Counted from the stretch's first letter, positions 16,620-27,195 are shown. The stretch is DNA of 64,000 nucleotides from DASRHT01 sp035293765 (GCA_035293765.1 DATGMF010000058.1:1-64000); one strand, 5' to 3'. The notes: generated from the sequence alone by a model not told the origin. Numbers and translations: made by a program.

Positions 16620-19400
16620 GTGTTATTCGAAGACTTTGAGAAAGAAAATCCGATCCATAGCCCGGTACGCACTCAATACTTGCGCATCAAACAGCAAAAT
16701 CCTGACGCCATTCTCTTCTTCCGCATGGGCGACTTTTATGAGATGTTCGACGATGATGCTGAAATTGTCGCGCGCGAATTGGAGATTGCACTGACGCGGC
16801 GCGACTTTGGGCGCGGCGAAAAATCACCGATGGCGGGCATCCCTCACCATGCCGCCGATGGCTATATCGCGCGCCTCGTCAGCAAGGGCTACCGCGTCGC
16901 CGTCTGCGAACAGACGAGCGATCCCGCGCTCTCTAAAGGACTGGTCGAGCGCGAGGTGATCCGCATCGTTACCCCCGGCACGGTCATCGATCCCGCTATG
17001 TTGGCAGCTAAACGTAACAATTTCCTGGCCGGAGTCGTCGCCGGTCGCGATGCCGCCGGCATTGCCTATATCGATATCACGACCGGCGAGTTCGCCGTGA
17101 CGCAGTTTAGCACGCCCGAACCCGAACTGGCGATCCAGCAGGAAATCTCACGCGTCGGACCCGCGGAGGTGCTGGTCGAGGCCCACTATAGCCGTATGGG
17201 CAGCCGCAAACGCCGCTGGCTGGCAACGGTGATGAGCGAGAAGCAGGTGACGAAGCTTGGCAGCAACGGCAACGCCAACGCCGAAATCCCCGCACTCGAC
17301 GATGACGACGATGACGATATCGCGCCCCTCGTCAAGCAGCTCACGGGCATCGCGGGCCACGTCACCCCTTACGATTCGCGCTACTTCTCCGAAGATGATG
17401 CGCGCCACCGCCTGCTAACACAGTTCGACGTGGCCTCGCTGGAAGGCTTTGGCTGCGCTCATCTCCCCCTGGCGATCCGCGCCGCCGGCGCCGTCCTGGC
17501 CTATGTGCAGGAAACCCAGAAGGGTCTGCTCCAACAATTGACCTCGCTGGAGACCTATTCGACCAGCGGCTTTATGACGCTCGATCCCTACACTCGCCGC
17601 AACCTGGAGCTTTTTGAGACCGGACGCAGCGGCTCCAGCAAAGGCTCACTTTTATGGGTGCTCGACAAAACGCGTACGCCAATGGGCGGTCGCCTGCTGC
17701 GACGCTGGCTCGGTCAGCCGCTGCTCGATATCGCCATCCTGCAACATCGCCAGGAAACGATTAGCGAGCTGCTTACCGATACGCTTTTACAGGCGCGTCT
17801 GGCTGAGGCGCTCAAGAAAGCGGGCGATATCGAACGGCTCATCAATCGCGTGCGCCAGCGTATTGCCTCGCCGCGCGATCTGATCGCCCTGGCTAACGGC
17901 TTACGAGCAGCCATAGAGCTACGCGCCTGCCTCTCAGCCGACGCCGAAGCGCAGATGCCCACGCTCACCCGTCTGATGCAACGCCTCGCCGATAACGCCG
18001 ATATTATCACCCTGATCGAAGGCGCCATCGTCGATGAACCTCCCATCAGCATCACCGAAGGCGGCATTATCCGGCCAGGCTTTAGCTCCGAACTGGACCA
18101 GATCAAAAAGGCTTCGCACAATGGGCGGCAGTGGATCGCCGAGATGGAGCAGCGCGAACGCCGACGGACCGGCATCAATACGCTCAAGGTCGGCTATAAT
18201 AAAGCCTCCGGCTATTATATCGAAGTCTCGAATTCGCAGTTGAATCGCGTCCCCAAAGATTATATTCGCCGTCAGACGCTCACAAGCTGCGAACGCTACA
18301 TTACATCTGACCTCAAGGAGTACGAAACCCTTATTCTCAACGCGCAGGATCGTATCAACAAGATGGAGAACGAATTTTTCGTGCAACTGCGCGCCGATAT
18401 CGCCGTTCATGCCTCAGAACGCATTGTTGATACCGCCCACAGCGTGGCGGAGATCGATGTCTATCTCAGCCTGGCGGAGGTCGCGGCCCGGCAAAATTAC
18501 TGTCGCCCACAGTTGAACGAGAGCGATACCATCCACATTGTCGCCGGTCGTCATCCGGTGGTCGAATATACCCAGGCCGATACGCCCTTTATCCCTAACG
18601 ATACCAATATCGCCAACCATGACGCGCAAATCGTGATTATCACCGGCCCCAATATGGCGGGTAAATCAACCTACCTGCGCCAGGTGGCACTGATTACGCT
18701 GCTGGCGCAGATCGGCAGCTACGTCCCCGCCGAAGCTGCCTCTATCGGTATCGTGGATCGCATCTTTACGCGCATCGGAGCGCAGGATGACCTGGCAACG
18801 GGGCAGAGTACCTTTATGGTCGAGATGGTGGAGACGGCCAATATCCTGCACCACTCCACGCCGCGCAGCCTGATCATCCTTGACGAGATTGGACGCGGCA
18901 CCAGCACCTATGATGGCCTGGCTATCGCCCGCTCCGTGGTGGAATACCTGCATAACAATAAACGCTGCGGCGCCCGCACCCTTTTCGCGACGCATTATCA
19001 CGAACTGGTCGAGGTCGCCAAACTCCTGCCTCGTATTCGCTGCATGAATGTCGCCGTGACCGAAGAGCATGGCAAAGTCGTCTTCCTGCGCAAAATCGTG
19101 CCTGGCGGCGCGGATAGAAGCTACGGCGTCCATGTGGCTCAGCTCGCGGGCATCCCTCGCCCGGTGATTCATCGCGCCGAGGAAATTCTGGAAGAGTTAG
19201 AGCATAAGGGCGACGCCAAAGCTCGCCGCAAGGCGATGCGCGATATGACCATGCCCGCCGCCTGGCAAATGACGCTGCTCGCTGCCGAACCGCACCCTTT
19301 GATCGAAGAGCTTAAAGCGCTGGCAATCGACGAACTTACACCCATCGAGGCTATTAGCAAACTCTACGAGTTGCAACAAAAAGCCAGGCAAGAAACCTAG
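16620..19400 (+). CDS. mutS: DNA mismatch repair protein MutS
   Basis: Mismatch-recognising ATPase of the MutS1 type. The mismatch-binding domain has FFRMGDFYEMFDDDA near residues 31-45, with the Phe-x-Glu wedge equivalent in GDFYEMF. Connector, core and clamp domains follow, then the ATPase with Walker A GPNMAGKSTYLRQ (about 676-688), LIILDEIGRGTSTYDG (Walker B) and ATHYHEL. An Asp-rich insertion (DDDDDDD near 223) lies before the core. I prefer GTG at 16620, six bases after cggagg; the TTG at 16614 abuts it. Length about 926 is slightly long. No mutL is present in the window. Confidence 0.96.
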   Translation: MLFEDFEKENPIHSPVRTQYLRIKQQNPDAILFFRMGDFYEMFDDDAEIVARELEIALTRRDFGRGEKSPMAGIPHHAADGYIARLVSKGYRVAVCEQTSDPALSKGLVEREVIRIVTPGTVIDPAMLAAKRNNFLAGVVAGRDAAGIAYIDITTGEFAVTQFSTPEPELAIQQEISRVGPAEVLVEAHYSRMGSRKRRWLATVMSEKQVTKLGSNGNANAEIPALDDDDDDDIAPLVKQLTGIAGHVTPYDSRYFSEDDARHRLLTQFDVASLEGFGCAHLPLAIRAAGAVLAYVQETQKGLLQQLTSLETYSTSGFMTLDPYTRRNLELFETGRSGSSKGSLLWVLDKTRTPMGGRLLRRWLGQPLLDIAILQHRQETISELLTDTLLQARLAEALKKAGDIERLINRVRQRIASPRDLIALANGLRAAIELRACLSADAEAQMPTLTRLMQRLADNADIITLIEGAIVDEPPISITEGGIIRPGFSSELDQIKKASHNGRQWIAEMEQRERRRTGINTLKVGYNKASGYYIEVSNSQLNRVPKDYIRRQTLTSCERYITSDLKEYETLILNAQDRINKMENEFFVQLRADIAVHASERIVDTAHSVAEIDVYLSLAEVAARQNYCRPQLNESDTIHIVAGRHPVVEYTQADTPFIPNDTNIANHDAQIVIITGPNMAGKSTYLRQVALITLLAQIGSYVPAEAASIGIVDRIFTRIGAQDDLATGQSTFMVEMVETANILHHSTPRSLIILDEIGRGTSTYDGLAIARSVVEYLHNNKRCGARTLFATHYHELVEVAKLLPRIRCMNVAVTEEHGKVVFLRKIVPGGADRSYGVHVAQLAGIPRPVIHRAEEILEELEHKGDAKARRKAMRDMTMPAAWQMTLLAAEPHPLIEELKALAIDELTPIEAISKLYELQQKARQET

Positions 19401-19501
19401 TTGCAGTACGTCTGCAATAAAAATGGCACGTCCATACGTTGTTATATATAGCAGTTAGTGTCAAGTTTACAATAATCAATGATGTATGTTCTGGAGGATC
19501 A

Positions 19502-21526
19502 ATGACCACGCAACAACAAACACCTGTCCAACAGAGCGCGCTTGAGCAGCTCTGCATCAATACTATTCGCACCCTGGCAATGGATGGCGTCCAGAAAGCA
19601 AACTCCGGTCACCCCGGCACGGCAATGGCCCTGGCCCCGCTCGCTTACCTGCTCTGGACCCGCGTTATGCACTACAACCCGACTCACCCATCCTGGGCCA
19701 ATCGTGACCGCTTCGTTCTTTCAGCCGGCCACGCCTCTATGCTGCTGTATAGCATGCTCTATCTCAGCGGTTATGATCTTCCACTGGAGGAACTCAAGAA
19801 TTTCCGCCAGTGGGGCAGCCACACCGCCGGACACCCAGAATACGGCCACGCCCCCGGTATAGAGACGACAACGGGGCCGCTCGGTCAGGGCTTCGCCAAC
19901 GGCGTCGGCATGGCTATCGCTCAGCGCTTCCTCGCCGACCGCTACAATCGTCCCGACCATACCATTCTCGATCACTACATCTACGCTATCGTCAGCGACG
20001 GCGATCTGATGGAAGGCATCGCCTCGGAAGCCGCCTCTATCGCAGGCTTCCTCCAACTGGGCAAACTGATCTACTTCTACGATAATAACCGCATCACCAT
20101 CGAAGGCAGCACCGATCTGGCTTTTAATGAAGATGTGGGACGTCGCTTCGAGGGCTATCACTGGCATGTTCAGCATGTCGATGACGTCAACAATCTGGCA
20201 GAACTGGAGCAGGCCATCAGCGCCGCTCAGGCCGAGACCGAACGCCCTTCACTGATTATCGTACGCACGCACATCGGCTATGGCAGCCCCCATAAACAGG
20301 ATTCCGCCAAAGCGCATGGCGAGCCGCTGGGCGCCGATGAAGTCACTCTGACAAAGCGCAACCTGGGCTGGCCTTCTGAAGAGCCTTTTTATGTCCCACA
20401 AGAGGCCCTCGCTATCTTCCGCCAGGCCGTCGCGCGCGGTCAGGCTCAGGAACAGGCATGGCAGGAGCAATACCAGGCGTACGCCACCGCCTATCCCAAA
20501 CTTGCCGCTCAGTGGCAACAGGAAATGAGCGGACAGTTGCCCGATGGCTGGGATAGCGCCATCCCGACGTTCAAAGCGGGCGAGGCGCTTGCCAGCCGCG
20601 CCGCCTCCGGCCAGGTCATCAATGCTATTGCTCCCAGGCTCCCCAGCCTGATTGGCGGCTCAGCCGATCTCGCCCCTTCGACCAATACTTATATGAAGGA
20701 TCTGGGCGATTTTGGACCACAGCAATCTGGACGCAATTTTCACTTCGGTATCCGCGAGCACGCGATGGGCGGCATTCTCAACGGCATAGCCCTCTACGGC
20801 GGTCTGATCCCCTTTGGCGCAACCTTCCTGATCTTCTCGGATTACATGCGTCCCTCCATTCGCCTGGCAGCGCTGATGGGGCTCAAAACCATCTATGTCT
20901 TTACCCACGATAGCATCGGCCTGGGCGAGGATGGCCCGACGCATCAGCCAGTTGAGCAACTGGCGGCCCTGCGAGCCATTCCCAACCTGATCGTCATTCG
21001 TCCCGGCGACGCCAACGAGACCGCCGCAGCCTGGCGCATCGCCATCAAGCATCCCCATCCGGTTGCTCTGGCTCTGTCACGGCAGGCCATACCGACCCTC
21101 GACCGCAGCACGATGGCGGACGCGAGTAACCTCGCCAGAGGCGCTTACGTGTTACAGGATAAAGGGGAGGCGCCACAGCTTATTCTTATCGCCACAGGCT
21201 CAGAACTTGCGCTCGCCGTCGATGCTGCACAAAAATTGCATCAAGATAACGTATCCGTTCGTGTAGTAAGTATGCCAAGTTGGGAATTGTTTGAAGAACA
21301 AAGCGCAGAGTATAAAGAAGCTGTACTACCGGAGAGCATAAAAACACGTATCGCCATTGAGGCCGCTTCCCCGATGGGCTGGAGCCGTTATATTGGACCC
21401 AATGGCGAGAGTATCACCCTTGATCACTTCGGCGCTTCTGCGCCCGCGAAGGTGCTTTTCCAACAGTTTGGCTTCACCGTTGAGAATATTGTCGGAACAG
21501 CTAAACGTTTGTTGCAAAGAGCATAA
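19502..21526 (+). CDS. tkt: Transketolase
   Basis: Thiamine-diphosphate enzyme moving two-carbon units between ketose and aldose phosphates. The ThDP-binding region is VSDGDLMEGIASEAASIAGF to DNN (about residues 161-195); HPEYGHAPGIETTTGPLGQG, the pyrimidine domain with GIREHAMGGILNG and the SIGLGEDGPTHQPVEQ loop are all conserved. The ATG at 19502 has ggaggatca upstream and gives 674 residues, a normal length. It starts the pentose-phosphate cluster; tal follows after 41 bases. Weak promoter candidates only are visible in the 100 bp between mutS and this gene. Confidence 0.97.
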   Translation: MTTQQQTPVQQSALEQLCINTIRTLAMDGVQKANSGHPGTAMALAPLAYLLWTRVMHYNPTHPSWANRDRFVLSAGHASMLLYSMLYLSGYDLPLEELKNFRQWGSHTAGHPEYGHAPGIETTTGPLGQGFANGVGMAIAQRFLADRYNRPDHTILDHYIYAIVSDGDLMEGIASEAASIAGFLQLGKLIYFYDNNRITIEGSTDLAFNEDVGRRFEGYHWHVQHVDDVNNLAELEQAISAAQAETERPSLIIVRTHIGYGSPHKQDSAKAHGEPLGADEVTLTKRNLGWPSEEPFYVPQEALAIFRQAVARGQAQEQAWQEQYQAYATAYPKLAAQWQQEMSGQLPDGWDSAIPTFKAGEALASRAASGQVINAIAPRLPSLIGGSADLAPSTNTYMKDLGDFGPQQSGRNFHFGIREHAMGGILNGIALYGGLIPFGATFLIFSDYMRPSIRLAALMGLKTIYVFTHDSIGLGEDGPTHQPVEQLAALRAIPNLIVIRPGDANETAAAWRIAIKHPHPVALALSRQAIPTLDRSTMADASNLARGAYVLQDKGEAPQLILIATGSELALAVDAAQKLHQDNVSVRVVSMPSWELFEEQSAEYKEAVLPESIKTRIAIEAASPMGWSRYIGPNGESITLDHFGASAPAKVLFQQFGFTVENIVGTAKRLLQRA

Positions 21527-21567
21527 TAAATATGCCCCGCCAACAATGAAGATAACAGGAGAATTTT

Positions 21568-22716
21568 ATGACTAACCCATTGCTAGAACTCAAGCAGCAA
21601 GGCCAGAGCGTCTGGTACGATAATATTGACCGCGCGCAACTCACCTCCGGCCAGTTCCAGCGCCTGCTGAACGAGGATGGCATCGTCGGCGTTACCGCTA
21701 ACCCGACCATCTTTGAAAAATCCATCAGTTCGGGCCACGCCTACGATGAGCAGATGACGCAGCTTATTAACGAGGGCAAAAGCACCAACGAAATCTACGA
21801 GGCCCTGATCATCAAAGATATTCGGACGGTAGCCGATCTGCTGCGCCCGATCTACGACAGCACCGGCAGGCTCGATGGTTACGTCAGCCTGGAGGTTTCG
21901 CCCGAACTGGCTCACGATACGCAAGCTACGATTGCTGAGGCGCGCCGCTTCTGGAAGATGGTGGACCGCCCCAATCTGATGATCAAAATCCCCGCCACGC
22001 CCGAAGGTATTCCGGCGATCCGCCAGACACTCAGCGATGGACTCAACATTAACATTACGCTGATCTTCTCGCTGGATAGCTACCGCGCCGTCGCCAACGC
22101 CTACTTACAGGCCCTTGAAGAGCGCAATGGCCGCGGCGAGGATATCAGCCATATCGCTTCGGTCGCCAGCTTCTTTGTCAGCCGCGTCGATACCCTGGTT
22201 GACAAATTGCTGGATGAGAAAATCAAGGCCACCAGCGACCCGAACGAACAGCAAAAACTCAAAGCACTCCAGGGCAAGGCTGCTATCGCCAACGCCTGCC
22301 TGGTCTACCAGGAGTTCAAACGCATCTTCAGCACCCCATTCTTCGAGTCGCTCAGGCACGCGGGCGCTCACGTCCAGCGTCCCCTCTGGGCCAGCACGAG
22401 CACGAAAAATCCGGCCTACCGCGACGTGCTCTACGCCGAGGAGCTGATCGGACCCGATACTGTGGATACGATGCCGCTTGAAACCATCGAACATTTTCGC
22501 GATCACGGACGCGTCGGTCTCACTATCGAAGATGATATCGCGGGCGCCAAAGCCACGTTTGAAGAGTTGGAGAAATTGGGCATCCACTACGATCAGGTAA
22601 CGCAGCAGTTGCAGGACGAGGGCGTGAAGAAATTCGCCGATTCGTTCCACCAGTTGTTCGCAGGCATCGATAGCAAGCATAAAGCCATCAAAGAGGGGCA
22701 GGTGACTCGCTCATGA
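21568..22716 (+). CDS. tal: Transaldolase
   Basis: Transfers dihydroxyacetone units between sugar phosphates through a Schiff base. GITANPTIF-like GVTANPTIFEKSI (about 41-53), the catalytic Lys in LMIKIPATPEG (about residue 140) and WASTSTKNPAYRD are present. At 382 residues it belongs to the longer actinobacterial/cyanobacterial class (the TalB-like/Tal-Pgi type). Its stop overlaps the pgi start by four bases, and in some bacteria these two are fused into one protein; here they remain separate but coupled. Confidence 0.96.
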   Translation: MTNPLLELKQQGQSVWYDNIDRAQLTSGQFQRLLNEDGIVGVTANPTIFEKSISSGHAYDEQMTQLINEGKSTNEIYEALIIKDIRTVADLLRPIYDSTGRLDGYVSLEVSPELAHDTQATIAEARRFWKMVDRPNLMIKIPATPEGIPAIRQTLSDGLNINITLIFSLDSYRAVANAYLQALEERNGRGEDISHIASVASFFVSRVDTLVDKLLDEKIKATSDPNEQQKLKALQGKAAIANACLVYQEFKRIFSTPFFESLRHAGAHVQRPLWASTSTKNPAYRDVLYAEELIGPDTVDTMPLETIEHFRDHGRVGLTIEDDIAGAKATFEELEKLGIHYDQVTQQLQDEGVKKFADSFHQLFAGIDSKHKAIKEGQVTRS

Positions 22717-24485
22717 GCACACAGAAAACTGGTGCGAGCTTCGTAGCTCCTCTGGATGCCGAGCACGCTGTCGCCAGTAGCTGGGCAATCCTGGACCAGC
22801 AGCAGGCCGCGGCGCGCATCTGGCAGCACGATGCCTCCCTCTGGAAATCCGATCCTGCCGTGCAGGAGAAGATCAAGGATCGCCTGGGCTGGCTGACCGT
22901 CGCCAATACGATGCAGGCGCAACGCAACGAGATTGCCGACCTTGTCAACCAGCTGCGGCAGTTTGGCTATAAAAGCGCGGTCCTGCTCGGTATGGGCGGC
23001 AGCAGCCTCTGCCCGGAGGTGCTGCGCCTGACCTTCGGCACCGCTCCTGGCTACCTGAACCTGTTTGTGCTCGATACCACCGATCCCGATACTATCCACG
23101 CGGTCGAGCAGCAAATTGATCTCAATACCACGCTGTTTATCGTCGCCTCCAAATCGGGTAGCACCATCGAGACGCTCTCGCATTTCAAATACTTTTTCGA
23201 TAAAGAGAGGAAGCTTCAGGGCGAGAAAGCCGGCGAGCACTTTATCGCCATCACCGATCCCGGCACCTCGCTGGAAAAGCTGGCCCGCGATAACCATTTC
23301 CGCCACGTTTTCTCAAATCCGCCCGATATCGGCGGACGCTATTCGGCGCTCTCTTTCTTCGGCCTGGTACCCGGCGGCCTGCTCGGCGTTGATCTTGAGC
23401 AACTCCTCTCGCGCGCACAGCAAATGATGGCAGAGTGCGGCGCGGAACATGACGCGCAACACAATCCCGGCCTCTGGCTGGGCGCGATCATGGGGACACT
23501 GAGCAAAAAGGGACGCGACAAGGTGACGTTCGCCATCTCTCCCGAAATCTATAGCTACGGCTACTGGGTGGAGCAGCTCATTGCGGAAAGTACTGGCAAA
23601 GAAGGGCGCGGCCTGCTCCCCGTTGAAGGTGAAACGCTGAGCATTGCTGAAGTCTATGGCAATGATCGCCTGTTCGTGTATCTACGCCTCCAGGACGGCG
23701 ATAATACTGCATTAGACCAGCAGATCAAGGCGCTACAGGAAGCTGGCAATCCCGTGGTGCGGATCGATCTCAAAGATCGCTACGACCTGGGAGGCGAGTT
23801 TTTCCGCTGGGAGATGGCGACAGCCGTGGCGGGCCTGTTCCTCGATATCAACCCGTTCGACGAGCCCAATGTGCAGGAGAGCAAAGACAATACCAAACGC
23901 CTCCTGACCCAATACCAGCAGGAACACCGCCTGCCGGAGCCGCAGCCCGTCATCACCTATGGCAGAGTAGACATACGAGATCAGCAAGCAACAGAACAGG
24001 GGATTGTGCAAGGGAATGTGGGGATAGCAAAACTACAGGTACAGGTCTATGGGAAAGAGAATGGTGGTCACGATCTCACCGGCTACCTGCACAATTTCCT
24101 GAGCCAGGTGCGGCCAGGCGACTACATCGCGCTTATGGCCTATGTCCAGCCCACCAAAGAGACAGAGGATGCATTGCAGGCTTTGCGCATCCATTTGCGC
24201 AATACCTACAAAATCGCGACGACCGTTGGCTACGGCCCTCGCTTCCTGCACTCAACCGGGCAACTACATAAAGGCGGCGCTAACAACGGCGTCTTTATCC
24301 AGATCACCGGCGATATCAAGCAGGACGCAGCTATTCCAGGGGAGCCTTACACCTTCGGCGTGTTGAAAGAGGCACAGGCGCTCGGCGATCTATTCTCGCT
24401 CGATAGCCATCAACGGCGCAATATCCGCATCCACATCACAGGGGATATCGCTCAGGGCCTGCAAATTGTCGAACAGGCGCTGTAG
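22713..24485 (+). CDS. pgi: Glucose-6-phosphate isomerase
   Basis: Interconverts glucose-6-phosphate and fructose-6-phosphate. The protein (590 residues) resembles the Pgi half of Tal-Pgi fusions: an N-terminal SIS domain with LLGMGGSSLCPEVL and SKSGSTIETLSHFKYF, and a second sugar-binding half. The C-terminal portion, with GPRFLHSTGQLHKGG, carries conserved active-site residues. The start ATG lies within the last codons of tal (ATGA). This gives the cluster a link back to glycolysis. Slightly longer than classic Pgi but normal for this subfamily. Confidence 0.92.
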   Translation: MSTQKTGASFVAPLDAEHAVASSWAILDQQQAAARIWQHDASLWKSDPAVQEKIKDRLGWLTVANTMQAQRNEIADLVNQLRQFGYKSAVLLGMGGSSLCPEVLRLTFGTAPGYLNLFVLDTTDPDTIHAVEQQIDLNTTLFIVASKSGSTIETLSHFKYFFDKERKLQGEKAGEHFIAITDPGTSLEKLARDNHFRHVFSNPPDIGGRYSALSFFGLVPGGLLGVDLEQLLSRAQQMMAECGAEHDAQHNPGLWLGAIMGTLSKKGRDKVTFAISPEIYSYGYWVEQLIAESTGKEGRGLLPVEGETLSIAEVYGNDRLFVYLRLQDGDNTALDQQIKALQEAGNPVVRIDLKDRYDLGGEFFRWEMATAVAGLFLDINPFDEPNVQESKDNTKRLLTQYQQEHRLPEPQPVITYGRVDIRDQQATEQGIVQGNVGIAKLQVQVYGKENGGHDLTGYLHNFLSQVRPGDYIALMAYVQPTKETEDALQALRIHLRNTYKIATTVGYGPRFLHSTGQLHKGGANNGVFIQITGDIKQDAAIPGEPYTFGVLKEAQALGDLFSLDSHQRRNIRIHITGDIAQGLQIVEQAL

Positions 24486-24492
24486 GTAGGGG

Positions 24493-24575
24493 CCTTCCTT
24501 GCAGCCGACCTGAGCGCAGCTAGACGCGGTAGCGGCGTTGGTCGGCTGGATAGAAGGAGAGGGCTTGCCCCTGCC
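24493..24575 (+). repeat. Imperfect hairpin with repeat-family flanks between pgi and gnd
   Basis: cagccgacc (24502-24510) pairs with ggtcggctg (24540-24548), extended outward by ccttc/gaagg pairs. Flanks gtaggggccttccttgc and gagggcttgcccctgccc resemble the halves of the 37-bp repeat found after pgl, as if one copy had been split by an inserted hairpin. Ends about 45 bases before gnd. Confidence 0.5.
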
Positions 24576-24620
24576 CTGCAACGGCATGATACTATAACGT
24601 GATATTACAAGGAGAAACAT

Positions 24621-25529
24621 ATGGAGATCGGGTTTATTGGTTTGGGGCGTATGGGCGCGAATATGGTGCGCCGCCTCCTCAAAGGTGGGCATCGCGTCGT
24701 GGCATGGAACCGCACAGCGGCCAAAACCCAGGAAATCGTTACGGAGGGAGCTGAGGGAGCCTACAGTCTCCGCGAGCTGGTCGAGAAGCTACAAACGCCT
24801 CGCGTCCTCTGGACAATGGTTCCGGCGGGCCAGGCCACCGATGATATGATCAACGATCTTGTGCCTCTGTTAAGCAAAGGCGATATCATCATCGATGGCG
24901 GCAACTCGAACTATAAAGATTCCATCCGGCGCAGCAAAGAACTGACGGCGCAGGGATTCCAGTTTATGGACGCCGGCACCAGCGGCGGCATCTGGGGCTT
25001 GCAGGTCGGTTACTGCCTGATGGTGGGAGGCGAAAAATCTACCTTCGACCATGTTGAGCCTCTGCTCAAAACGCTGGCCCCGCCCGACGGCTACCTGCTC
25101 TGTGGCCCGGCCGGTTCAGGCCATTTCGTCAAAATGGTGCATAATGGCATCGAATATGGTATGCTACAGGCATATGGCGAAGGATTTGAAATCCTCAATG
25201 CCAGCCAGTATAACCTTGATCTTCGGGCAATTGCACGCTTATGGAATCAGGGCAGCGTCGTGCGTTCCTGGCTGCTTGAACTCGCCGAACTGGCATTCGA
25301 GAAAGACAACAAGCTCGAAGGTATTCAAGGCTACGTCGCCGATTCGGGCGAGGGGCGCTGGACCGTCCAGCAGGCTATTGATACCGATGTTCCGGCCCCT
25401 GTCATCACGATCTCCCTGTTCGAACGCTTCCGCTCGCGCCAGGATCAGTCCTTCAGCGCGAAGGTCATAGCGGCGTTGCGCAACGAGTTCGGAGGACATG
25501 CCGTTAAAGCCAGCGAGAAAAAAGCATAA
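24621..25529 (+). CDS. gnd: 6-phosphogluconate dehydrogenase (decarboxylating), short form
   Basis: Oxidises and decarboxylates 6-phosphogluconate to ribulose-5-phosphate. The N-terminal Rossmann fold GFIGLGRMGANMVRRLLKGG (residues 4-23), substrate loop DAGTSGGIWGLQVGYCLMVG and catalytic Lys region GSGHFVKMVHNGIEYGM are clear. At 302 residues it is the short type (YqeC/GntZ-like), often NAD-dependent, rather than the 470-residue NADP enzyme. Cofactor preference cannot be fixed from reading alone. The ATG follows aaggaga; zwf follows after 27 bases. Confidence 0.93.
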   Translation: MEIGFIGLGRMGANMVRRLLKGGHRVVAWNRTAAKTQEIVTEGAEGAYSLRELVEKLQTPRVLWTMVPAGQATDDMINDLVPLLSKGDIIIDGGNSNYKDSIRRSKELTAQGFQFMDAGTSGGIWGLQVGYCLMVGGEKSTFDHVEPLLKTLAPPDGYLLCGPAGSGHFVKMVHNGIEYGMLQAYGEGFEILNASQYNLDLRAIARLWNQGSVVRSWLLELAELAFEKDNKLEGIQGYVADSGEGRWTVQQAIDTDVPAPVITISLFERFRSRQDQSFSAKVIAALRNEFGGHAVKASEKKA

Positions 25530-25556
25530 TCACATAGTCATAGTAGGAGATTTCGC

Positions 25557-27107
25557 ATGCCTCAGCGTAACACAATCGAGGCACCTAACCCCTTCCGTGA
25601 GGGGTTACGCATCAAACAGACTTTAGAGCCGTGCGTCATGGTCATCTTCGGAGCTACCGGAGACCTGACGCACAGGAAGCTGCTCCCTGCGCTCTATAAC
25701 CTGGCGCTGGAGTATCCCTTGCCCGCGGGCTTCTCCGTCGTGGGTTTTGCCCGCCGTCCTTACACCGACGATGAATTCCGCCAGCAGGCGCTGAACTCCA
25801 TCAACGAATTCTCGCGTCAGAAGCCGGTTAATCCGCAGGTATGGGAAAGCTTTGCGTCCGGCATCTACTACCTGCAATCCAACTTTCACGATCCCGATGG
25901 CTACGAAAAGCTGGGCACCTTGCTCAATACTATCGATCTGGAGCGCGGCACCGGCGGCAATCGTATTTTCTACCTCTCGACTCCACCCAGCCAATACCCC
26001 GAAATCATTCAAAATCTCGGAGCGGCGGGGCTGAATAGAAACCGCAAGGGCTGGACGCGCATCATCATCGAAAAACCCTTTGGACACGATCTCGCCTCGG
26101 CCAAAGAGCTCAATCGCCAGGTGGGCAAGGTCTTTCGCGAGGAACAGATCTACCGCATCGACCACTATCTCGGCAAAGAGACGGTGCAGAATATCCTGGT
26201 CTTCCGCCTGGCTAACGGCATCTTTGAGCCGGTCTGGAACAGGCGTTATGTCGATCATGTGCAGATCACGGTGGCAGAAAATATCGGTATTGAGGGCCGC
26301 AGCACTTATTATGAGGAGGCGGGAGCGATCCGCGATATGGTGCAGAACCATATGCTGCAACTACTGACCCTGGTGGCAATGGAGCCGCCCATCGCCTTCG
26401 ACGCCAACCCCGTACGCGATGAGAAAGTCAAAGTGCTGCACGCGCTTCAACCGATGATCGGACGCGACGTGATTATCAATACTATTCGCGCTCAATACGG
26501 CCCTGGCTGGGTGAACGGTGAGCAGATGAAGGGATATACCGAGGAACCGGGCGTCTCGCCCGCCTCAACCACCGAAACCTATATTGCTCTGAAACTGTTC
26601 ATCGATAACTGGCGCTGGGCCGGCGTCCCATTTTACCTGCGCACCGGCAAACATCTGCCCAAACGCGTAACCGAGATCGCGATCCAGTTCAAACTCGCGC
26701 CCCTCATGCTCTTTAAGCGCAGCGAAGCTCAGGGACAGGTCGAACCCAATGTGCTCACCCTGCGCATTCAGCCGGATGAGGGCATCTCGCTCAAATTTGG
26801 CGCAAAGGTACCCGGCACCGATATGCAGATCCGCTCAGTCAATATGGACTTCTTCTATGGCTCGTCCTTTGTACGTCAGCAGCCGGAAGCCTACGAACGT
26901 CTTCTGCTAGACGCTATGCTCGGCGACTCCACGCTCTTTACGCGACGCGATGAGGTCGAGGCCGCGTGGACCTTTATCCAGGGCATCCTTGACGAGTGGA
27001 ACAATGAGCCTCGTGAGACCATCCAGATCTATGAATCAGGCACCTGGGGTCCGCAGGGCGCTGACGAGTTTATATGGCGCGACGGACGCAGGTGGCGCCG
27101 CCCCTAA
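25557..27107 (+). CDS. zwf: Glucose-6-phosphate 1-dehydrogenase
   Basis: Catalyses the first oxidative step, producing NAD(P)H and 6-phosphogluconolactone. The nucleotide-binding GATGDLTHRKLLPALY lies at residues 31-46 and the active-site motif RIDHYLGKETVQNI at about 198-211, followed by the EKPFGHDL region upstream and the conserved C-terminal half. 516 residues is normal. The ATG follows taggaga. Together with the next gene (OpcA) and pgl it forms the oxidative branch module. Confidence 0.97.
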   Translation: MPQRNTIEAPNPFREGLRIKQTLEPCVMVIFGATGDLTHRKLLPALYNLALEYPLPAGFSVVGFARRPYTDDEFRQQALNSINEFSRQKPVNPQVWESFASGIYYLQSNFHDPDGYEKLGTLLNTIDLERGTGGNRIFYLSTPPSQYPEIIQNLGAAGLNRNRKGWTRIIIEKPFGHDLASAKELNRQVGKVFREEQIYRIDHYLGKETVQNILVFRLANGIFEPVWNRRYVDHVQITVAENIGIEGRSTYYEEAGAIRDMVQNHMLQLLTLVAMEPPIAFDANPVRDEKVKVLHALQPMIGRDVIINTIRAQYGPGWVNGEQMKGYTEEPGVSPASTTETYIALKLFIDNWRWAGVPFYLRTGKHLPKRVTEIAIQFKLAPLMLFKRSEAQGQVEPNVLTLRIQPDEGISLKFGAKVPGTDMQIRSVNMDFFYGSSFVRQQPEAYERLLLDAMLGDSTLFTRRDEVEAAWTFIQGILDEWNNEPRETIQIYESGTWGPQGADEFIWRDGRRWRRP

Positions 27108-27195
27108 TATATCGGGTAGAGGTTACAGCAACAGACAACGTAGTGCGGCATGGTCAATGCAGACAGTGTTGTTTGAGATGATGGGGGTTCGGGAA

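Noticed and set aside
26950..27195. N-terminal extension of OpcA from 26950
   Set aside because: Overlaps the conserved end of zwf and has no OpcA-like sequence; 27196 has a ribosome site.
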